From Paenibacillus sacheonensis (GTDB lineage: Bacteria; Bacillota; Bacilli; Paenibacillales; Paenibacillaceae): DNA of 64,000 nucleotides. The stretch's first letter is position 1, and the number at the start of each line of letters is the position of its first letter. A model generated the notes under the pieces. It had not been told where the DNA came from. It worked only from the letters and a program-made list of their open reading frames with translations, and made no database searches. The stretch covers positions 1 through 64,000 of the forward strand of contig NZ_JAAAMU010000017.1 of assembly GCF_009909195.1 (NCBI RefSeq). Reading direction: 5' to 3'. Both the position numbers and the translations under genes were made by a program. Below, in pieces: positions 45,736 to 54,904 of this stretch.

Positions 45736-46518
45736 TCAAGTCTTGACATGCTTCTGCATTTGCTGAATGGCCGACTTCTCCAGCCGGGATACCTGCGCCT
45801 GCGAAATGCCGATCTCGTCGGCGACTTCCATTTGCGTCTTGCCTTCGAAGAAACGCATGGAGAGGATCATTTTCTCGCGCTCGTTCAACTTATGCATCGC
45901 TTCGCGGAGAGCGATTTCCTCGATCCATGAGACGTCCTTATTCTTATCGTCGCTAATCTGATCCATCACGTAGATGGGGTCGCCGCCGTCATGATAGATG
46001 GGCTCGAACAAGGATACCGGGTCTTGAATGGCATCAAGCGCGAAGACGACATCCTCCTTCGGAACGTTCAGCGCTTCGGAAATTTCGAAAATCGTCGGCT
46101 CTCGCGAATTTTTGTTCGTGAGGCTGTCCCTTACCTGGAGCGCCTTGTAGGCGATATCCCGCAGACTGCGCGAGACGCGGATCGGGTTGTTATCCCGGAG
46201 GTAGCGGCGAATCTCGCCGATAATCATCGGAACCGCATAGGTTGAAAACTTTACATTCTGACTGAGATCGAAATTGTCGATTGCTTTCATGAGGCCGATG
46301 CAGCCGACTTGGAAGAGATCGTCGACGAATTCCCCGCGGTTGTTGAACCGTTGAATCACGCTAAGCACAAGCCTCAAGTTGCCATTGACTAATTTCTCTC
46401 TTGCTGCCCATTCGTTTTGCGTTTGCAATGCCGTGAAGAGCTCGCGCATCTCGGCATTCGTAAGGACAGGCAGTTTAGCGGTATCCACTCCACAGATCTC
46501 GACTTTATTTCGGGTCAA
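45736..46518 (-). CDS. sigG: RNA polymerase sigma factor SigG
   Basis: 260 residues, normal length. TTG start with GGGAGG upstream. Starts M-T-R-N-K-V-E-I-C-G-V-D as known SigG, with region 2 (F-V-D-D-L-F-Q-V-G-C-I-G-L) and region 4 (Q-A-Q-V-S-R-L-E-K). Directs late forespore transcription. Confidence 0.95.
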   Translation of the reverse strand: MTRNKVEICGVDTAKLPVLTNAEMRELFTALQTQNEWAAREKLVNGNLRLVLSVIQRFNNRGEFVDDLFQVGCIGLMKAIDNFDLSQNVKFSTYAVPMIIGEIRRYLRDNNPIRVSRSLRDIAYKALQVRDSLTNKNSREPTIFEISEALNVPKEDVVFALDAIQDPVSLFEPIYHDGGDPIYVMDQISDDKNKDVSWIEEIALREAMHKLNEREKMILSMRFFEGKTQMEVADEIGISQAQVSRLEKSAIQQMQKHVKT

Positions 46519-46634
46519 CGTGATTACCTCCCAAGGAGAAACATTAATGTTCAGTATCTCCCCGGACCCCCAATTTATTCCCCACGAACAAGAAGAAGCT
46601 CCCTGTACGGCTAAGCATAAAACGGAACAAAAAA

Positions 46635-46661
46635 CAAGCCTTCGGAGATGCCGAAGGCTTG
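46635..46661 (-). terminator. Terminator of the GntR-ABC operon
   Basis: CAAGCCTTCGG and CCGAAGGCTTG (46635-46661) form an 11-bp stem followed on the minus strand by TTTTTTGTTCC. Confidence 0.8.
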
Positions 46662-46673
46662 CGGATAACAGGA

Positions 46674-47927
46674 TTACGATGCGAAATAGAAACCATAAAC
46701 ATTGAGGCCGGTTAGCCGTTCCTTTTGCTCGTCCGCCGTTCCGTCAACCGTCGCTTTGCCTTGATAGAGAACCTTGCCGTCCGTCAGGCTGACAACGAGA
46801 ATCTCGTGATCCGCGCCGGCGTGGACGTACATGTAGAGCTTGCTCTGATAGATGAAGAATTGCGTATTGTCGATCGTTATATTCTTCAACGACATCGGAA
46901 TTTCGAACTGCAAGCTTTCCTTGTTCTTCGCCAGTTCAAGCTTGCCGATGCTCAGGGCGTTCCCCTTCATGGCCATCGTGATCATCGCGTTGCCCGCTAA
47001 GCTTCTGTAAACGCCGCTGTCGCTGCCGGAGCCAGCCAGAATCGGCGTCAACTTCCCGTTCGCGTAATCGTAAGCGAAGATCTCCGAGCCGACCTGCTGC
47101 TCCATTTCGTTGCCGTCCTGATCTTTGGCGATCTTTACGACGGTCTTATAGACGAGCGCATAGGACGATGGGGAAGCTAGTTCTATCCCTCCTCCGTACG
47201 GCACCGAATACCGCTCCATTTTGCCGCTGTCCGCGCCGCTGTCGGCCCCGATCGTTTGATCGTCCGAAATTCCCTCTTTGTCCATGTTCACCGTCAGGAC
47301 GTGCAGCTCCGACTCAAAGCGATAATTACCGTTCTTGTAAACTTCCGGCTTTTTGTCCAGCTGCACCAATACCTTGATTCCGTCCTCTCCGGACTGGACA
47401 TCGATGACGTACATCGAAGCGTAGCGCTGCTTGCCAAGCATGGCGGCTTTGAACTGCTTCTCCTTGCCCGATTTCAGATCGAGCGCGGACACCGCGAGCG
47501 AATAACGATGAAGCCCGTCATCCGACGTTTTGCCGTCCGACTTCGTTACCGCGTATACGAGCTGGCGTTCGTCTTTATAGAACCCGTTATAGGACTTTTT
47601 GCCTCGCATGAATCCTTTATGATCCTTTATCAAGCCGGCCAATTCCGGATTGCGATCGGCATATTCCGAATCGAACATTTTCCCGATCGTCGACATGCGG
47701 CTCTCGTATGCCGTGCCGCCGTCGCCGATTTTGATTTGGTCGATCATTTTGTCCCTGCTGACCGAGCCCTCGAGGAACAGGTGCGACGCTTCTTTGCCGT
47801 CCCCCTCGACCGTCTGCATCCGATACTCCGGCAGTTCCCTTGTCGCGGCTCCGATATAATACGTCCCTATGCTCGCGGCAATAAAGACCGAAAGTCCGAT
47901 GGACAACCAATACTTTTTCATCTGCAT
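46674..47927 (-). CDS. Membrane-anchored extracytoplasmic hypothetical protein
   Basis: 417 residues from the ATG at 47927 (TAGGAGGG upstream). One N-terminal transmembrane helix (residues 4-22), then a large extracellular region of mainly beta structure. Last gene of the GntR-ABC operon. Probably an accessory or sensor of the transporter; no family recognised. Confidence 0.65.
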   Translation of the reverse strand: MQMKKYWLSIGLSVFIAASIGTYYIGAATRELPEYRMQTVEGDGKEASHLFLEGSVSRDKMIDQIKIGDGGTAYESRMSTIGKMFDSEYADRNPELAGLIKDHKGFMRGKKSYNGFYKDERQLVYAVTKSDGKTSDDGLHRYSLAVSALDLKSGKEKQFKAAMLGKQRYASMYVIDVQSGEDGIKVLVQLDKKPEVYKNGNYRFESELHVLTVNMDKEGISDDQTIGADSGADSGKMERYSVPYGGGIELASPSSYALVYKTVVKIAKDQDGNEMEQQVGSEIFAYDYANGKLTPILAGSGSDSGVYRSLAGNAMITMAMKGNALSIGKLELAKNKESLQFEIPMSLKNITIDNTQFFIYQSKLYMYVHAGADHEILVVSLTDGKVLYQGKATVDGTADEQKERLTGLNVYGFYFAS

Positions 47928-47935
47928 GCGCCCTC

Positions 47936-48775
47936 CTATACCGTAACCTTCTTCGTAATCAAATGCAGGCCGAGCCAAACCGTAAATGCCGTGACGATAA
48001 CCCCGAGCGCGATCTCGATGCCGAACGATTCCGCCGGGTACAAGTAGGTCTCCGTCACGTTGCCCGGAATAAGGAACGGAATCATCATGAACACCGCGAC
48101 CGCCGGCAGGTACAGAATGGCCGCCAGCACGCCTCTCAGCTTGTAGCTGCGCTCCAGGAGCACCGCCGTGAATGCAATCAAGACGACGATGGCGCCGAAG
48201 CCGTAGTAAATGACGAAGTCGGCGAACGTCGGCGGGATCAGAAACATCAGAATCCGATTGCCGGCGATCAGATCGACGATGCTGCTCGATTTGAAGAGGA
48301 CGTCTCCGCCAACAAGCAGGTACAAACCGTTTTCAAGCGGCAGCAGCACGAGTTGAAGCGCGACGAGGCTAAGCACGAACAACAGAATCGCCGTCAGCTT
48401 CGCAAAGTAGATGTTTCTTCTCGCGGTCGGAATCATCAACAGCCGGTAAATGAACATATTCTTGCCGAACCATTCCTTGTACCAAATGAAGAACACGTAG
48501 AGTGCCAGCCCGCCGATGCAAAGCGCGATCGATGCGAAGAACGACAAGCCTGCGCGCTCGAGCGCCTCGGAGAACGACAGTTTTCCGTTTTGCTGCACGA
48601 AGGCCGTAATCGTGCTGTTGTTCATTTGGACTTGATCTTCCACTTGGCTCGTATATCGCTGAGTCTCATAAATGATGCCGACGCATTGCAGTACAATCGT
48701 GACGATCGCCAGCGCGGCTAGCAATTTCCAAAAACGCATGATTTCCCAATGAACAAGCTTCAAATAACGGTTCAT
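47936..48775 (-). CDS. ABC-2 type permease-like membrane protein
   Basis: 279 residues with six predicted membrane helices. It starts 4 bp inside the ATPase gene end. Together with that ATPase it makes an exporter of the YtrB/EcsA-like kind. Substrate unknown. Confidence 0.78.
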   Translation of the reverse strand: MNRYLKLVHWEIMRFWKLLAALAIVTIVLQCVGIIYETQRYTSQVEDQVQMNNSTITAFVQQNGKLSFSEALERAGLSFFASIALCIGGLALYVFFIWYKEWFGKNMFIYRLLMIPTARRNIYFAKLTAILLFVLSLVALQLVLLPLENGLYLLVGGDVLFKSSSIVDLIAGNRILMFLIPPTFADFVIYYGFGAIVVLIAFTAVLLERSYKLRGVLAAILYLPAVAVFMMIPFLIPGNVTETYLYPAESFGIEIALGVIVTAFTVWLGLHLITKKVTV

Positions 48776-49461
48776 CCGTTATACACCTCTCTCATCACGT
48801 CCATGACGGACTTTCCTTCTTCCTGGCGCACGGTCTCCGTATCGAATTCCCTGCGGACGAGCCCGTTCTCGAGCAGGATGACCTTGTCGATCAGATGCTC
48901 GATATCGTTGATTTCATGCGTCGTGATAATAACGCCGCGATCCTCGATCAGATGGCTCGTGAACACGGAGGCGATCTGCTCGCGGCTGAACATGTCGATG
49001 CCGGAGAACGGTTCATCCATCAGCACGTAGTCGACGTCGAGCGCGAGGCCGAGCAGCAAATTAAGCTTCGCGGCGTTGCCCTTGGACAGCTCGCCGACCC
49101 TGTCCGAACCGCTGAGCTTGAAGAAACCGGCGAGCTCGGCCGCCCGCTTCGGATTCCAGCTGACGTAGTAATCCTTCATGAACTGTATGCAGCCGTCAAC
49201 GGTCATCCCGGGCGGCATCGAGATCGCGTCGGGGATGAAGGTGATATGCTCGTAGACGCGGCTCGAGAGCGGCTTTCCATCGATCAAGATCGTACCGTCC
49301 GTTACGGGCGTGAGGCCCATGATGGCTTTGAGCACCGTCGATTTGCCGACGCCGTTAATGCCGATCAGACAGGTAATCTGCCCTTTCTCCGCCGTGAAGG
49401 ATACGTCCTTCAATACCGCTTTGCGGCCGTATTTCTTGCGAATGCTCTTGACTTCAATCAT
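48772..49461 (-). CDS. ABC transporter ATPase (Ytr/EcsA-like)
   Basis: 229 residues. Walker A I-G-I-N-G-V-G-K-S-T, Walker B Y-V-L-M-D-E-P-F-S-G. The signature is L-S-K-G-N-A-A-K rather than LSGGQ, as in the Ytr-type group. Overlaps the GntR gene by 8 bp. Confidence 0.85.
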   Translation of the reverse strand: MIEVKSIRKKYGRKAVLKDVSFTAEKGQITCLIGINGVGKSTVLKAIMGLTPVTDGTILIDGKPLSSRVYEHITFIPDAISMPPGMTVDGCIQFMKDYYVSWNPKRAAELAGFFKLSGSDRVGELSKGNAAKLNLLLGLALDVDYVLMDEPFSGIDMFSREQIASVFTSHLIEDRGVIITTHEINDIEHLIDKVILLENGLVRREFDTETVRQEEGKSVMDVMREVYNG

Positions 49462-49855
49462 GGCTCGATCCCTCCTTGGTTTGTTTGGCGTAACTATCCT
49501 CGATCCGATGCTTCACGATGGCAAGCAATTCATCCACCGGGACATGAATGTTATGAATGCTGGCTACGAATGCATCGACGGCGTCGGCGATCAGCTCGCC
49601 ACGAATGGACTGCAGCACCTGCTCGTCCGTCGTAATCCGGCTCGGAGAATTGCCCTCAGTAACGATCAAACCTTGTTCCTCCATTTCCTTATACGCCTTT
49701 TGGGCCGTATTGGGGTTGATTTGCAGCGTGCCCGCGAGCTCTCTTCGCGATGGGATTACCTGCCCCTTCGCTATCTTGCCGGTCGCGATTTCTTCCTTGA
49801 AATGCCGAACCACCTGCAGATAGACGGGATCGCGGTTATTGAATTTGACTTCCAA
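49454..49855 (-). CDS. GntR-family repressor (YtrA type)
   Basis: 133 residues. N-terminal winged helix (S-R-R-E-L-A-G-T-L-Q-I-N-P-N-T-A), with a short C-terminal helical dimerisation domain as in the YtrA subfamily. TTG start with GAGG upstream. Likely represses its own operon via the GTGTA-N12-TACAC sites. Confidence 0.88.
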   Translation of the reverse strand: MEVKFNNRDPVYLQVVRHFKEEIATGKIAKGQVIPSRRELAGTLQINPNTAQKAYKEMEEQGLIVTEGNSPSRITTDEQVLQSIRGELIADAVDAFVASIHNIHVPVDELLAIVKHRIEDSYAKQTKEGSSHD

Positions 49856-49897
49856 TGGTTCCTCACCCCTGACGCTTATTCTTCCTTATTTTGGTGT

Positions 49898-49957
49898 GTG
49901 TACTACTTGGTTCATACACTATATGTGTACTATACCCATAATACACTCGTGTGTCAA
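49898..49957 (-). promoter_or_regulatory. Promoter with two GTGTA-N12-TACAC operators
   Basis: TTGACA (49952-49957) and TATAGT (49929-49934), minus strand, with a 17-bp spacer. Two dyads of the same form lie at 49898-49919 and 49925-49946; the second overlaps the -10 box. GntR/YtrA proteins bind such sites, so the pair fits cooperative autorepression. Confidence 0.7.
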
Positions 49958-50011
49958 CATGATTTCCGAAAATGTCGCGCGCTCCTTAAAGCCCGTTGAC
50001 ATCTAACCATG

Positions 50012-50045
50012 AAGAAGCCGCCTTCCCGAAGGAAGACGGCTTCTT
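50012..50045 (-). terminator. Terminator of metNIQ
   Basis: AAGAAGCCGCCTTCC and GGAAGACGGCTTCTT form a 15-bp stem with one mismatch and a CGAA loop (50012-50045). The T-run is weak. Confidence 0.65.
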
Positions 50046-50147
50046 GTTGCCTGTATGTTCTTGTTTGCGTGTATTCCCGCATTGTCTACATGGGCGATAT
50101 AGCCTATATCGCTCGTACTGGCTGTATGGGCCATTATTTGTGATGCT

Positions 50148-51005
50148 TTATTTAAAGGCAGGCACGATCGCGCCCTTGTATTTATCTTCGATGAATTTCT
50201 TCACTTCCGGCGTTTGCAGCGCTGCCGCCAATGCCTGGATCCCTGCGGAATCTTTGTTGTCCGGACGGGCTACGAGGATGTTGACGTAAGGGGAGTCGCT
50301 GCCTTCGATAAAGAGCGCGTCCTTCGTCGGCACAAGGCCTGCTTCGAGCGCATAGTTGGTATTGATGAGCGCCAGATCGACTTCGTCCAGCACGCGAGGC
50401 AGCGTCGCCGCTTCAACCTCGGTAATTTTGAGTTTCTTCGGATTCTCGGTAATGTCGTGTACCGTACCCGCTACGCCGACGCCGTCCTTCAGCTTGATCA
50501 ATCCGTTAGCAGCCATCAGCGCGAGAGCGCGTCCGCCGTTCGACGGATCGTTCGGAATGACGACTTTAGCGCCTTCCTTGAGCTCATCCGTGCTTTTTAC
50601 TTTCTTCGAATAGGCGCCGAACGGTTCGATATGAACGCCGGCAACGCTGACCAGGTCATAGCCTTTGTCTTTGTTGAACTGATCCAAGTATGGCGTATGC
50701 TGGAAAAAATTCGCGTCCAGCTGCTTCTCGTGCAGCTGCGTGTTCGGCTGCACGTAATCGTTGAATTCCACGACTTCCAGGTTGATGCCTTTTTCCTTCA
50801 GGGCTGGCTTGATGAAGTTCAAGATCTCCGCATGGGGAACGGGCGAAGCGCCGACCTTCAGCGTAATTTCTTGGGTGCCCGCGTTGCTGCCGGCGCCTGC
50901 TGCATCATTGCCTGCCGTGTTATTTTCATTGTCTTTCTTGGCTCCGCAAGCCGTTAATACCGCGATCAATACGAATACTACTAGAGCTAGAGTACCTTTT
51001 CTCAT
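50148..51005 (-). CDS. metQ: Methionine ABC transporter substrate-binding lipoprotein
   Basis: 285 residues from the ATG at 51005 (GGAGG upstream). Lipobox L-T-A-C, NlpA/MetQ fold with E-V-V-E-F-N-D-Y-V-Q-P-N, and N-Y-A-L-E-A-G. Imports methionine with MetN and MetI. Confidence 0.93.
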   Translation of the reverse strand: MRKGTLALVVFVLIAVLTACGAKKDNENNTAGNDAAGAGSNAGTQEITLKVGASPVPHAEILNFIKPALKEKGINLEVVEFNDYVQPNTQLHEKQLDANFFQHTPYLDQFNKDKGYDLVSVAGVHIEPFGAYSKKVKSTDELKEGAKVVIPNDPSNGGRALALMAANGLIKLKDGVGVAGTVHDITENPKKLKITEVEAATLPRVLDEVDLALINTNYALEAGLVPTKDALFIEGSDSPYVNILVARPDNKDSAGIQALAAALQTPEVKKFIEDKYKGAIVPAFK

Positions 51006-51048
51006 GTTGTTGTGCCTCCATCTGTCGTTTCTCTCTATGATGTCCACC

Positions 51049-51720
51049 TTACTTCCGGCTGAATCGACGAACCAAATAGTCGCCGGCCATCTGCAGGAGT
51101 TGAACCAATATAATAAGCAGAATAACGGTTACGATCATGACGTCCGTCTGAAACCGTTGATATCCGTATCGCAAGGCCAAATCGCCCAAGCCGCCGCCCC
51201 CGATTACGCCTGCCATCGCCGTATAGGATACCAGCGTTACGGCTGTAATCGTAATGCCCGCAAGCAAGCCCGGCTTGGCCTCGAGCAGCAGGACGCGCCG
51301 TACGATGTCCCAGCGGGATGCGCCCATCGCCTGCGCCGCTTCGATGACGCCCCGATCTACCTCGCGCAGCGAGGTCTCGACGAGCCGAGCGAAGAATGGG
51401 GCCGCAGCCACGACAAGCGGCGGAATCGTGCCCTGGACGCCAAGGGTCGTGCCCGTAATGGCTTTCGTCACCGGCATGATCATGATCATGAGAATGACGA
51501 ACGGCACGGAACGAAGCACGTTCACGACGACGGACAGCAGGAAATACACGATCGGCTGCGCAATCAGCTGATGCCGCGACGTCAGAAACAACACGACGCC
51601 GAGCAGCAAGCCGAGGACGATCGTGAACACGAGCGAAGCGCCAAGCATCGCGAGCGTGTCCTTGGATGCTTGCCATACTTCCGACCAGCGGACGTTCTCG
51701 AACGTGAGTCTCATCGTCAT
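51049..51720 (-). CDS. metI: Methionine ABC transporter permease
   Basis: 223 residues, five helices, with the ABC importer loop A-A-Q-A-M-G-A-S. Starts 4 bp inside metN end. Confidence 0.92.
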   Translation of the reverse strand: MTMRLTFENVRWSEVWQASKDTLAMLGASLVFTIVLGLLLGVVLFLTSRHQLIAQPIVYFLLSVVVNVLRSVPFVILMIMIMPVTKAITGTTLGVQGTIPPLVVAAAPFFARLVETSLREVDRGVIEAAQAMGASRWDIVRRVLLLEAKPGLLAGITITAVTLVSYTAMAGVIGGGGLGDLALRYGYQRFQTDVMIVTVILLIILVQLLQMAGDYLVRRFSRK

Positions 51721-52721
51721 GCCAGTTCACCTGCTTCCAAGCCTTTATCGCGTAAGTTCGCGATCACCTGGCGTATCTCTTGATCCTCGCCTATAAATTC
51801 GATGACCAGTTGTCCGTATGGCGTATTCTTCATGCGGGACACCGTCCCTTGCAGAATCGCAAATTGCACGGAAGTCGACCTGACCGCGTTGAAAAGCAGC
51901 GGCTCATACGTGATTTCGCCGACGTAATTGATTTTCATCAATCGTCCCTTGCTCGATGCAATCAGCTCCCGAGGATCGAACGAATCCGCGACCTGACTGA
52001 CGAAATCCTTCGTCGTTGGATGCTGTGGCTGCAGGAAGACATCCAGAACATCGCCCATCTCCACGACCTCGCCGCCGTCGATGACCGCCACCCTGTCGCA
52101 GATCGAACGGATAACATGCATCTCATGCGTAATCAGTAGAATAGTGATGCCCAGCTTCTTGTTAATATCGAGCAGCAGGTCCAAGATCGCGTTCGTCGTT
52201 TGCGGATCGAGCGCCGAGGTTGCTTCGTCGCATAACAGCACGTCCGGATTGCTGGCGAGCGCCCTGGCAATGCCGACGCGCTGCTTCTGGCCGCCAGACA
52301 ATTGCGCGGGATACTTATCCGCATGCGCCTCCAGACCGACCAGCTGCAGCAGCTCGTTCACCCTTGTCTGAATCGCGGCTCTGGACAGCTTGGCCAGCCG
52401 AAGCGGGAACGCGATATTATCGCGCACGGTGGCCATGGCGAGCAAGTTGAAATGCTGAAAAATCATGCCGATTCTGCGGCGTTCCTTCTGCAATTGGGAC
52501 GAAGAGAGCTTCGTCAGCTCTACGCCTCCAACCTTCACGCTGCCCGAAGTGGGTCTCTCTAGCAGGTTGACCGTGCGCAGCAGCGTGCTCTTGCCCGCGC
52601 CGGAGTGACCGATAATGCCGAAGATTTCACCCTTCGCAATCGTTAAATCGATATGTTTGATCGCTTCCACGGATACGGAACCGGTCCGGTAGGATTTGCT
52701 TATGTCCGAAAGCTCGATCAG
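51717..52721 (-). CDS. metN: Methionine ABC transporter ATPase
   Basis: 334 residues if started at a CTG at 52721 (L-I-E-L-S-D-I-S-K), 8 bp after GGGGG; an ATG at 52754 lacks a ribosome site. MetN proteins usually begin M-I-E-L, so the CTG is favoured. Walker A G-H-S-G-A-G-K-S-T, signature L-S-G-G-Q-K-Q-R-V-G, Walker B L-L-C-D-E-A-T-S-A, and a C-terminal NIL methionine-sensing domain. Confidence 0.92.
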   Translation of the reverse strand: MIELSDISKSYRTGSVSVEAIKHIDLTIAKGEIFGIIGHSGAGKSTLLRTVNLLERPTSGSVKVGGVELTKLSSSQLQKERRRIGMIFQHFNLLAMATVRDNIAFPLRLAKLSRAAIQTRVNELLQLVGLEAHADKYPAQLSGGQKQRVGIARALASNPDVLLCDEATSALDPQTTNAILDLLLDINKKLGITILLITHEMHVIRSICDRVAVIDGGEVVEMGDVLDVFLQPQHPTTKDFVSQVADSFDPRELIASSKGRLMKINYVGEITYEPLLFNAVRSTSVQFAILQGTVSRMKNTPYGQLVIEFIGEDQEIRQVIANLRDKGLEAGELA

Positions 52722-52817
52722 TTGAATTACCCCCTGCCATCCATCGTATGCCATTCGTGGTAGAATGCCCTGTCGCGGAAGCTCTCATCAGGAGTCCGCT
52801 CCAGAGCGACAACCTGC

Positions 52818-52847
52818 ATTATAAACAATTTCAAGCTGCTCTGTCAC
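52818..52847 (-). promoter_or_regulatory. Promoter of metNIQ
   Basis: GTGACA (52842-52847) and TATAAT (52818-52823), minus strand, 18-bp spacer. I see no S-box or T-box between it and metN; a small hairpin (TGTCGC/GCGACA) lies in the leader. Confidence 0.55.
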
Positions 52848-52874
52848 TGGATGAATCTTCTAAATAACGCGGAA

Positions 52875-52909
52875 AAGCCCGCAGTCCTCCGTGAAGAAGG
52901 CGCGGGCTT
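52875..52909 (-). terminator. Terminator of spoIIGA-sigE
   Basis: AAGCCCGC and GCGGGCTT (52875-52909) form a stem with a T-run on the minus strand, just downstream of sigE. Confidence 0.7.
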
Positions 52910-52928
52910 CTGATAGGCCGTGCTCTAG

Positions 52929-53651
52929 TCAAACCATCTTATTGAACTCCTTGCGCAGCCGCTTAATGATGCGTTTCTCCAATCGCGAGATGTACGATTG
53001 CGAGATGCCGAGGAGGTCGGCAACATCCTTCTGCGTCTTCTCTTCCCCGTCGGCCAAGCCGAAACGCAGCTCCATGATGATGCGCTCTCGTTCCGTCAAC
53101 TTATCCAGCGCCTTATGCAGCAGCTTGCGGTCGACCTGTTCCTCGATATTGCGGTAGATCGTATCGTTCTCGGTGCCGAGCACATCCGAGAGCAGCAGCT
53201 CATTGCCGTCCCAGTCGATATTGAGCGGTTCATCGAAGGAGACCTCCGTGCGCGTCTTGCTGTTACGGCGGAGATACATGAGGATTTCGTTCTCGATGCA
53301 TCGCGAAGCATACGTTGCTAATTTGATTTTTTTCTCCGGATCAAACGTATTCACCGCTTTGATAAGGCCGATCGCGCCAATGGACACCAGATCCTCGATA
53401 TGAATGCCCGTGTTCTCGAACTTGCGCGCGATGTATACCACCAGGCGAAGATTGCGCTCGATAAGCATGGCCCGGATCGCCGAGTCGCCCGAAGGCAGCT
53501 TCTCGAGCAAATATTCTTCTTCTTCGCGCGTCAGCGGGGGAGGCAGCGCTTCGCTTCCGCCAATATAATAAATTTCCTCGCTCTTTAGGCCGAATAAAAA
53601 CAAAACACGATAATAATATAACTGCAGGATTAATTTCCATTTGACGAGCAT
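52929..53651 (-). CDS. sigE: RNA polymerase sigma factor SigE (pro-form)
   Basis: 240 residues from the ATG at 53651. The N-terminus (about 30 residues with hydrophobic [11 protein letters not shown]) is a membrane-binding pro-sequence; the mature part starts near S-E-E-I-Y-Y-I-G-G. Regions 2 and 4 are typical. Mother-cell early sporulation sigma factor, activated by SpoIIGA. Overlaps spoIIGA by 22 bp. Confidence 0.95.
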   Translation of the reverse strand: MLVKWKLILQLYYYRVLFLFGLKSEEIYYIGGSEALPPPLTREEEEYLLEKLPSGDSAIRAMLIERNLRLVVYIARKFENTGIHIEDLVSIGAIGLIKAVNTFDPEKKIKLATYASRCIENEILMYLRRNSKTRTEVSFDEPLNIDWDGNELLLSDVLGTENDTIYRNIEEQVDRKLLHKALDKLTERERIIMELRFGLADGEEKTQKDVADLLGISQSYISRLEKRIIKRLRKEFNKMV

Positions 53652-54640
53652 GCCGCTCCATCCCTTCCTGATGAACTGTGAATGGTTTCGATCTTGACGC
53701 TTCGATCTTGAAGAAGCGAAGGGTGGATAATCGCCCGGTACGTCCCGTCCGCGACAAGCTTCCCAGCATCTAGCCCGATCAGAACTTTCTTGGCCTGGAA
53801 TACCTCTCCTTCCCGGTTCACGATAACGAGATCCGGTTTGATGGCCAGCATGAACTGCGCGCCGCGGTTCACGCCCCGGTAAGGCACAAGCCTTAGCCGA
53901 TCGCGCCATACGAAGGACGCTTCATCCTCGTCCGTCAAGCCGGCTAGAAGCTGATCCACCTTCGCCTCCCGGATAAGACGTATCCAGGATTCCGGCAGCA
54001 CATCCTGCCATATGGAAGCCTCCATCACCATGACCGGCGTTCGCGTGAGAGGTTCGTACAGCTGGTTCCCGGTGTCGATCAGGCCGATGCAGCCGTACTC
54101 CCGATCATCGATTCGCACCTTCACCTCCGCGAGATGGGTCGTGACTAAATCCCGCTCCCGACGCTGGGTCATAACCGAACGGTACATATAATAGCCGAGA
54201 GCGACGACGCACACGAGGAAGATCATCGTCGTGCTCAGCATAAAGCTTGGTTTGCCATTCACGTAGACGACGGTCCGCCACAGCTGGTTCGAACTGTTCA
54301 TGAACAAATAATGGACGCCTAGCACCGCGCCGGCAGCGGCGAAATTCACACCGTAAAACGCGCCGATCAAACGAAGAAAATGTTGGACGCTTCCAAAGCC
54401 GAACGCGATCAATAACATCGCAATGGACAATAACAATTTTACGGAAATCGAGAACAGAAACGACAACGACGGAAAAACAAGCAAGACTGCGTACAGGGAA
54501 CCTACCCCTGCCGCTAGCAGCACCCGCCACCATTTGGCGCGAATGCTCCTTACCCAACCGGTCAGCAGCAAATTAGATCCATCGAGCAACAGGTTTACCA
54601 GAAACAGAACGTCGATATAAACCGCATTCAGCGCCTTCAC
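53630..54640 (-). CDS. spoIIGA: Sporulation protease SpoIIGA
   Basis: 336 residues. Five membrane helices in the N-terminal half, then an aspartic protease-like half with catalytic [10 protein letters not shown]. Cleaves pro-SigE in response to the forespore signal SpoIIR. Confidence 0.93.
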   Translation of the reverse strand: MKALNAVYIDVLFLVNLLLDGSNLLLTGWVRSIRAKWWRVLLAAGVGSLYAVLLVFPSLSFLFSISVKLLLSIAMLLIAFGFGSVQHFLRLIGAFYGVNFAAAGAVLGVHYLFMNSSNQLWRTVVYVNGKPSFMLSTTMIFLVCVVALGYYMYRSVMTQRRERDLVTTHLAEVKVRIDDREYGCIGLIDTGNQLYEPLTRTPVMVMEASIWQDVLPESWIRLIREAKVDQLLAGLTDEDEASFVWRDRLRLVPYRGVNRGAQFMLAIKPDLVIVNREGEVFQAKKVLIGLDAGKLVADGTYRAIIHPSLLQDRSVKIETIHSSSGRDGAACSSNGN

Positions 54641-54718
54641 CTTCCTGCTGCGTTCCCATACCCCGCTTCCTCTTAAATGCTCCCGCGAGAATTTCGCGAG
54701 GATTTGCGGCTTGTGTCT

Positions 54719-54785
54719 AGTATAGTTAAATCCTATTACAATGTCTGTCTAATCATGCCGTCAGGAGCGATCTTTTTTTGTCGAC
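54719..54785 (-). promoter_or_regulatory. Possible Spo0A-controlled promoter of spoIIGA
   Basis: A TATACT -10 box (54719-54724, minus strand) lies 80 bp from spoIIGA. A sequence TTGTCGAC (54778-54785) is a near match to the Spo0A box. A clear -35 at normal spacing is absent, as in the known spoIIG promoter. Tentative. Confidence 0.3.
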
Positions 54786-54837
54786 CCATCAGGTTCCGAA
54801 GCATCGGACAAGCAAGCCGAGAGAGCTGTTTTATAGC

Positions 54838-54869
54838 AAAAAACCACTCTCCGTAGAAACGGAAAGCGG
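54838..54869 (-). terminator. Terminator of ftsAZ
   Basis: CCACTCTCCGT and ACGGAAAGCGG (54844-54869) pair with mismatches, followed on the minus strand by TTTTTTG. Confidence 0.6.
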
Positions 54870-54904
54870 CTAAAGTCCTCTTATTCACGATCGATCGTTC
54901 GATG

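Noticed and set aside
52743..52815. CTGATGAG in the metN leader as a hammerhead ribozyme core
   Set aside because: The required GAAA and the proper stem II and III are not present.
52722..52817. SAM (S-box) or T-box riboswitch for metNIQ
   Set aside because: None of the conserved blocks of either class is visible in the short leader.
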